A stretch of 64,000 nt of DNA. Origin: Typhlomys cinereus (Eukaryota > Chordata > Mammalia > Rodentia > Platacanthomyidae). The DNA lies in NCBI GenBank assembly GCA_023101885.1, contig JALPQD010000926.1:1-64000 (forward strand). The letters run 5' to 3'. Positions 57,601 through 64,000 of the stretch are shown here, piece after piece; the first letter of the stretch is position 1, and every line of letters begins with the position of its first letter. The notes below the pieces were generated by a model that did not search any database, was not told the DNA's origin, and saw nothing but the letters and a program-made list of their open reading frames with translations. The translations under genes and the position numbers were made by a program.

Positions 57601-58566
57601 AGGAAACACTGACGGGACTGACAGTGTGCTGGAAGGAGAACCATCTATACAGAGAGGAGGAAACACTGACGGGACTGACAGTGCTGGAAGGAGAAACACC
57701 TATATAGAGAGGAGGAAACACTGACGGGACTGACAGTGCTGGAAGGAGAAACACCTATATAGAGAGGAGGAAACAGTGACAGGACTGACTGTGCTGGAAG
57801 GAGAACCACCTATATAGAGAGGAGGAAACACTGAGGGAACAGACTGTGTGCTGGAAGGAGAACCACCTATATAGAGAGGAGGAAACAGTGACAGGACTGA
57901 CAGTGTGCTGGAAGGAGAACCACCTATACAGAGAGGAGGAACACTGACGGGACTGACAGTGTGCTGGAAGGAGAACCACCTATATAGAGAGGAGGAAACA
58001 CTGACGGGACTGACAGTGCTGGAAGGAGGACCACCTATATAGAGAGGAGGAAACACTGACAGGACTGACTGTGCTGGAAGGAGAACCACCTATACAGAGA
58101 GGAGGAAACACTGACAGGACTGACAGTGCTGGAAGGAGAACCACCTATACAGAGAGGAGGAAACACTGACAGGACTGACAGTGCTGGAAGGAGAACCACC
58201 TATATAGAGAGGAGGAAACACTGACAGGACTGACAGTGTGCTGGAAGGAGAACCACCTATATAGAGAGGAGGAAACACTGACAGGACTGACTGTGTGCTG
58301 GAAGGAGAACCACCTATATAGAGAGGAGGAAACACTGACAGGACTGACAGTGCTGGAAGGAGAACCACCTATATAGAGAGGAGGAAACACTGACGGGACT
58401 GACAGTGTGCTGGAAGGAGGACCACCTATATAGAGAGGAGGAAACACTGACGGGACTGACTGTGCTGGAAGGAGAACCACCTATATAGAGAGGAGGAAAC
58501 ACTGAAAGGACTGACAGTGTGCTGGAAGGAGAACCACCCATCCAGAGAGGAGGAAACACTGACGGA
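54660..58566. repeat. 55/57-bp minisatellite, about 70 copies (3.9 kb)
   Basis: Unit contains GAGGAGGAAACACTGACAGG, ACTGACAGTGTGCTGGAAGG and AGAACCACCTATATAGA; the 55-bp form has GTG for GTGTG. Point variants (ATACAG for ATATAG, CGGG for CAGG, CTGTG for CAGTG, CAGTGAC for CACTGAC) are spread in blocks. Unit lengths of 55 and 57 shift frame, so several long frames (to 282 codons) open on both strands; none is a gene. An 845-bp higher-order unit is present (see findings). Confidence 0.96.
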
Positions 58567-58850
58567 GACATGTTATCTTCTGCTCATGTTAGTGTGGATT
58601 TTTAAGTTTTTAGCTTTTTCTGTTTCTTAATTTTTTATTTACAGTTTTGTACTTGAATTGTTAATCTACTATATATTAACTTGTATCTCACTGGAAAGAC
58701 TTTAGTGATTATCTTTTTTCTATCCCACTTCCAAATTGACCACAGTCTGTCTTCCAAGGCTTAAATTCCAGTTCCTGTACTTTCTTCATTTGTTCTCACA
58801 ATCTTCCCCTTTCCTTCTCATTTCATGACTCATGTATGTATTTATATTCT

Positions 58851-61800
58851 TTCTTTAAAATTTATTTATTTATTTTTTTATTTCCACTCATACAAACTTA
58901 ACAGGTACAGCGGTCCCCCCTCCCTCCAACCCCCTATCCACCTGTGCCCCCTTCCCCTTCCCCTTTGCTCCCTATCCCTCAGTGCCTCCCCTTTCCACCC
59001 CTGAAGCATCCTTTAATGTGCATGCCAAACTTTCCTCTGGGTCCTCCTCTCCGATGAGGTGCAAGGACCCAGTGACATTTCCCAGAACCCTTTCCTGTGT
59101 TCCCATTAAGCATAGGAACACTACTGTGGCTGTCAATCACCTGCCTCTCAGGATCCTAGTGCCTTTAGCAAATGCTAGACTTCGTGAGATCAATAGTGTG
59201 TTGGACATTGCGCAGGGCATGCAAAGTCCAATTATGATTGCTTTGGCCTTAACTTGTGTGGAGTATCTTGCATATCATTGCTCCTCCCATCCTTGTGCTC
59301 TTACAATCTTCCGCTCCCTCTTCCGCAAATTTCCCTGAGTTTCAGGATGGGGAGAGATTAGGCGGGCCTAGTTCCAGGTGATTGATATAGAGTCTCTGAT
59401 GTTCTGGATTATGGTTTGTTGATTTTTTTTTCAGTTTTGCTGCTCCTGCAATGCCCTTGGCTCCACCCTGATGGGTATTGGATGTCATCCCCTGTTCAGA
59501 GATAAAAACCTGCTAAATTAGAGTCTCGTTTTAAGAGTATATTCAAAGGTAGATGTAATAAATGTAGTAAACTGCAGTGAGGAAGGGGTTAATCACCCAT
59601 CTGCAAAATGGTTACTTTCTATCTGCCAGATTATACGCCCTCCCCTTCTGGTAAGATCATACCCCATCAGTTGTAAATAAGCAGGAAGGAAAGTCTGTAA
59701 ACTTAACCAGATGTCTCATTATTTACTTGCAGTCCTTGATGGTGGCCTATTTTCTTTGCTGTAACATGGTCCTCTCTCTCGTTACTGGTGTGGCCTTCCT
59801 TCCCCATCCCTCCTGTTCATAATCTTAGCAAATTACTGTAGTTATTAAAGAGATTTATCTTTGAGTGTCTCTAAGTGGGTTTTGTACTAGGAGCCACCTA
59901 TTAGGGAGTACATACGGCGCTTAATTTTCTGGGTCTGGGATACTTCACTTAATATAATTGTTTCTAATGACATCCATTTCCTGGCAAATTCCAGTAACTC
60001 TTCATTTTTGATGGCTGAGTAGTACTCCATTGTATAGATGTACCACAGTTTCCTTATCCACTCGTCAACTGTTGGACATTTGGGTTGATTCCATGACTTT
60101 GCTATTGTAAACAGTGCTGCTATGAACATGGTCATGCTTGTGCTATTGAGATGAACTTCTGCTGTATGGGGGGTTATTCCCAAAAGTGGAATCGCAGGGT
60201 CATATGGCATTTCAATCTTTAATTTCTTTAAGAATCTCCAGACAGCTCACCAGAGTGGCTGTATGAGCCTGCATTCCCACCAGCAATGTAGGAGAGTTCC
60301 CCTCTCTCCACATCCTCTCCAGCACTTGTTGTTGTTTGTATTGTGGATTTTTTCATCCTAACTGGGGTGAGATGATATCTCAGGGAAGTTTTGATTTGCA
60401 TTTCCCTGATGGCTAAGGATGTGGAGCATTTTTAAAGATATTTGTTAGGCATTATAATTTCATCCTTGGTAAAGTTTCTTTTAAGTTCCAGGGCCCATTT
60501 TTTAATTAGGCCATTTCTTTCCTTAGTGTTTAGTTCTGTAAGTTCTTTGTGCACTCTGGATAATAGAGCTCTATCAGATGTGTGGTTAGTGAAGATTTTC
60601 ACCCATTCTGTGAGTTGCCTTTTTGCTCAGTTTACAATCTCTTTATCTGAACAGAAGCTCTTTAACTTCACCAGATCCCAACTGTTGAGAGTTGGTAGCA
60701 GTGACTGTGCCATTGGACGTCTGTTTAGGAACTGTTGGCCTAGCCCAATCAGCTCGAGGGAGTTCCCTATCCTTTTAACTATGTTTTTTATAGTCTCTGG
60801 CCTTATATCAAGGTCCTTGATCCACTTGGAATTAAGTCTTGTACATGGTGACAAGTACGGGTCCAGTTTTAATCTTCTGCATATGGAGATCCAGTTTTGC
60901 CAGCACCATTTGTTGAAGATGCTGTTCTTTTTCCATTGGATTTGTCAAAGATCAAATGGCTATAATTGTGTGGGCTTATATCTGGGTCTTCAATCCTTAT
61001 CCATTGATCTGTGTGTCTATTTTGGAGCCAGTACCAGGCTGTTTTTATAACTATGGATTTGTAGACAGACTAAGGTTTGGTATGGTAATACCTCCAGCCG
61101 TGTTTTTGTTACTCAGGATTGTCTTTGCTATCCTGGATCTTTTGTGCCTCCATATGAATTTTAAGATTGTTTGGTCAACTTCTTTAAAGAATTGCTTGGG
61201 ATTTTGATTGGTATAGCATTGAATTTGTATATTGCCTTTGGTAGGATGGTCATTTTATTATTATTATTATTTATTCAACTGTGCACATGTGCATGTGTAT
61301 GTGCGTATGTGTGTGTGTATGTCTGTGTGTGTGTGTGTCTGTGTATGTGTAGAACCACGGATGAATTCGCGAACCACCATGGGCGCCTCCACCTCCTTCT
61401 GCCCCGGGATTCACAGGCTCCGCCCTACCAGGACCAGAAGCGCAGACCGCCCCTGCTTCCGCCTGGCGTCTATATGTGGGATCTGGGATCCGAACTCAGG
61501 ACCTTCTGCCTGCATAGCGGAGGCTTAACCCCTGAGCCACCTCTCCAGCTCGGTAGGATGGTCATTTTTACGATGTTGATTCTGCCAATCCAGGAACATG
61601 GGACGTCTTTCCATCTTCTGGTGTCTTCTGCAATTTCTTTCTTTAGGGTTTTAAAGTTTTCATTGTAAAGGTCTTTTCCCTCCTTGATTAGGTTTATACC
61701 AAGATATTTCATTCTTTTAGGGGCTATAGTAAATGGGATTGTTTCTCTCAGGGCTTTTTCACTTCTTTCATTCTGGGCATATAGGAAGGCCACTGATTTT

Positions 61801-62810
61801 TGTACATTTATTTTGTATCCTGCCACCTTGCTAAACTTCTGTATTAGTTCCAGGAGCTTCCTGGTGGAGTTTTTGGGATCACTCAGGTATAAGACCATGT
61901 CATCTGCAAATAGGGATAGCTTGACTTCTTCCTTGCCAATTTGAATCCTTTTTATGTCCCTTTCTTGTCTTATGGCTTCAGCTAAGACTTCAAATACAAT
62001 ATTGAAAAGAAGTGGTGACAGTGGACAGCCTTGTCTAGTTCCTGATCAAAGTGGGAATGCTTCAAGTTTTTCCCCATTGAGTATGATCCTTGCTGTTTGC
62101 TTATTGTATACAGCTTTTATTATATTGATAAAGGTTCCTTCCATTCCAACCTTCTCTAGGGTTTTGATGATAAAGGGCTGTTGGATCTTGTCAAAAGCTT
62201 TTTCTGCATCTATCAAGAGTATCATGTGGTCTTGAACCTTGGACTGGTTTATATGGTGAATTACATTTATTGATTTGCATATGTTGAACCAAACTTGTGT
62301 ACCTGGGATAAAGCCTACTTGATCCCCATGGATGATCTTTTTGATATGTTTTTGAATTCCATTTGCATCTGTGTTCATCAGAGAGATTGGCCTATAGCTT
62401 TTCTTTTTTAAGTGTATCTTTATTAGGTTTTGGGATTAAGACGATATTAGCTTCATAGAAGGAATTTGCTAGTGTTCCTTCCTTTGCTATTTGATAGGAC
62501 AGTTTAAAGAATATTGGTGTTATTATCTCCTTAAATGTCTGGTAGAACTCTGTGCTGAATCTATCGGGTCCAGGACATTTTTTGGTGTGAAGATTTGAGA
62601 TTACTTTCTCAATTTCCTCATATGTTATAGGACTATTTAAATAATTCACAACTTCCTGATTCAATTTAGGTAAGTTGTGTTTACTTAGGAATTCATCTAT
62701 CTCTTTTGTGTTGTCAAATTTCACAGAGTATAAGTTTTTGAATTATGACATTATAATTCTCTGGATTTCTTGGGTATCAGTAGTGATAACTCCATTTTCA
62801 TTTCTAATTT
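58851..62810 (-). mobile_element. 5'-truncated L1 with 14-bp target duplication
   Basis: Flanked by TGTATTTATATTCT at 58837-58850 and 62811-62824. It holds the poly(A) and polypurine tract in reverse, the 3' UTR and ORF2 from its C-terminal end (60210-59887, WYIYTMEYYSAIKN) back to the start of the polymerase (62724-62392, [14 protein letters not shown] and CPGPDRF). The endonuclease and ORF1 are missing. ORF2 is broken by frameshifts, stops and a SINE, so it is inactive. It is an orthology-like ruler for the rearranged copy at 5655-13020. Confidence 0.92.
61257..61551 (-). repeat. Young Dip-like SINE nested in L1
   Basis: Perfect 17-bp target duplication GGTAGGATGGTCATTTT at 61240-61256 and 61552-61568. 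The tail is ATTATTATTATTTATTCAAC and TG-rich. It lacks the GTTTACTC stretch found in most copies. Confidence 0.93.
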
Positions 62811-62824
62811 TGTATTTATATTCT

Positions 62825-63180
62825 AAAAAGCATATTAACTACACTTCCCCAATATGCCCAAACTCCAAAGTTTCTGTTGTAAAGAGTGGACTCAAGTGTC
62901 TCCTCCTGCAAGTTGATGCCAAGCTGTTGGGAAATCATTAGGGAAAATTGTGCCCACCTTCCCCAACTGGCAGCTACAATTACTAGTGAAGATAAGCCAG
63001 GAAGATTACTATAAAATAAAACAAACAAGCAAAAGGGTGGGGAAAGCAGGAAAAGTTAAAAGAATGAAAATTGCAAAAATTCTAAAGAACCCACCACAAT
63101 GCACCCACAACCCATAATTCCCACAAAACCTAAAAGTTCTGATAGCTGAAATGCCAGAGAAAGAATTTAGAGCCCTGTTT
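62825..63180. other. Short intergenic stretch
   Basis: Between two L1s. No motif in its frames. Confidence 0.4.
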
Positions 63181-63189
63181 TTTTTTATA

Positions 63190-64000
63190 GAATGTTCTTT
63201 TTTTTATTAAAAATTTAATTATACATTTTAAAATTTTTTACCAGTTCCCTCCCTCCTCCCTCCTCCCCCTCCCCTTCCCCCAGTGCCTCCCCCCCAGTTC
63301 CCAGAGAGTCCTTTATTGTGTACGCCTAACTCTCCACTGGGTCCTCCTCTCCGATGACATATAAGGACCCAGTGGCATTTCCATAAGCCCTTTCTCTTGT
63401 TCCCCTTAAGCATAAGATCACTACTATGGCTGTCAATCCCTTGCCTCCAGGGGTCTCGGTGCCCTTAACAGATGCTAGACTTTATGAGGGCAACAGTGCG
63501 CTGGACATTGCGCAGGGCATGCAAAGTCCCATTATGATTGCTTTGGCCCCAACTATTGTTGAGAATCTTGCAAAGCGTTGCTCCTCCCATCCTTTTGCTC
63601 TTACAATCTTACCGCCCCCTCTTCCACAAATGTCCCTGAGCTCCAGGATGGGGAGAGATTAGGCTGTCCTAGTTCTATGTGATTGATATAGTCTCTGAAG
63701 TTCTGGATTGTGGTTTGTTGATTTTCTTTTGCAGTTTTGCTGCTCCTGCAATTCCCTTCACTCCATTCTGCTGGGCACTGTATGTCACCCCCTGGCCAGA
63801 GACAAAAAGCTGTTAAACTGGAGTCTTGTTGTAATAGCACATTCAAGGGTAGATGTAATAAGAGTAGGAAACCTCACTGAGGGAGGGGTCCATCACCCAT
63901 TTGCAAAATGATTACTTTTTATCTGCTAGACTATATGCCCTCCCCTTCTGGTGAGATCAGGAAAGAACGTCTGTGAACTTAACCAGGTTTCTCATTACTT
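63190..64000 (-). mobile_element. L1 3' region, continuing past the window
   Basis: Same order as 58860-59700: T-rich end, CT-rich tract (63243-63300), GTCCTCCTCTCCGATGA, GCGCTGGACATTGCGCAGGG and the GATTGATATAGTCTCTGA stretch. Only 3' UTR is inside the window. Confidence 0.88.

Noticed and set aside
54561..58571. Dozens of long frames on both strands through the 55/57-bp array, some with collagen- or mucin-like monotony
   Set aside because: Simple consequence of stop-poor tandem units; overlapping frames on both strands and no start region, splice signal or domain.

Overview
This is mammalian, almost certainly rodent, nuclear genomic DNA. It shows L1 LINEs, 7SL-derived B1 SINEs, many copies of a tRNA-derived SINE of the B2 superfamily, MaLR-type LTR elements, long minisatellites and single-exon chemosensory receptor coding regions. 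The dominant SINE is about 250-300 bp, has pol III A/B boxes and ends in a (CA)n/AATAAA-like tail. It resembles the Dip element reported from jerboas and their relatives (Dipodoidea), so a jerboa-like genome is my best guess; that species assignment is an inference.

The only host genes I can support are four tandem olfactory receptor (OR) loci, all on the minus strand and all class II, family-2-like: OR-A (14502-15452, intact), OR-B (23615-24538, intact), OR-C (41917-42846, intact) and OR-D (52834-53856, a pseudogene with an in-frame TAG at 53575-53577). Each has a pyrimidine-tract/AG splice acceptor roughly 20-35 bases 5' of its ATG, so each transcript probably splices an upstream untranslated exon to a single coding exon. 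Homologous non-coding blocks recur downstream of each gene (near 3.8, 20.4, 33.7 and 48.2 kb) and upstream of them (near 15.9, 25.2, 44.5 and probably 54.5 kb). The cluster therefore grew by tandem segmental duplication of a receptor-plus-flanks module. OR-C is a mosaic: its 5' part matches OR-A, its middle and 3' part match OR-B.

Layout. 1-5 kb: purine/pyrimidine-skewed DNA, SINEs, an LTR-like segment, a 36-bp tandem repeat and a 5'-truncated L1 with a perfect 17-bp target-site duplication. 5.6-13 kb: a long minus-strand L1 with ORF1, broken ORF2 and two 80-bp monomers at its 5' end, carrying two nested SINEs and one nested LTR. 13-17 kb: OR-A. 17.8-18.8 kb: a 20/21-bp minisatellite that appears to have grown inside a B1 SINE. 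19-28 kb: OR-B and flanks. 29-31.7 kb: an old plus-strand L1 with about 302-bp 5' monomers. 32-41 kb: old L1 pieces and a 52-bp perfect tandem duplication. 41.9-45 kb: OR-C, with a solo LTR and a SINE in its upstream region. 46.6-47.1 kb: a 14-copy 35-bp minisatellite. 47.3-52.0 kb: a 532-bp inverted repeat with one visible mismatch, flanking a MaLR provirus remnant. 52.8-54.6 kb: pseudogene OR-D. 54.7-58.6 kb: a 3.9-kb, 55/57-bp minisatellite with an 845-bp higher-order duplication. 58.8-64 kb: two minus-strand L1s.

The receptors act separately; an olfactory neuron normally expresses one. I saw no tRNA, rRNA, CRISPR array or other protein-coding gene. Most other open frames are repeats, minisatellite translations or antisense shadows of the receptors.
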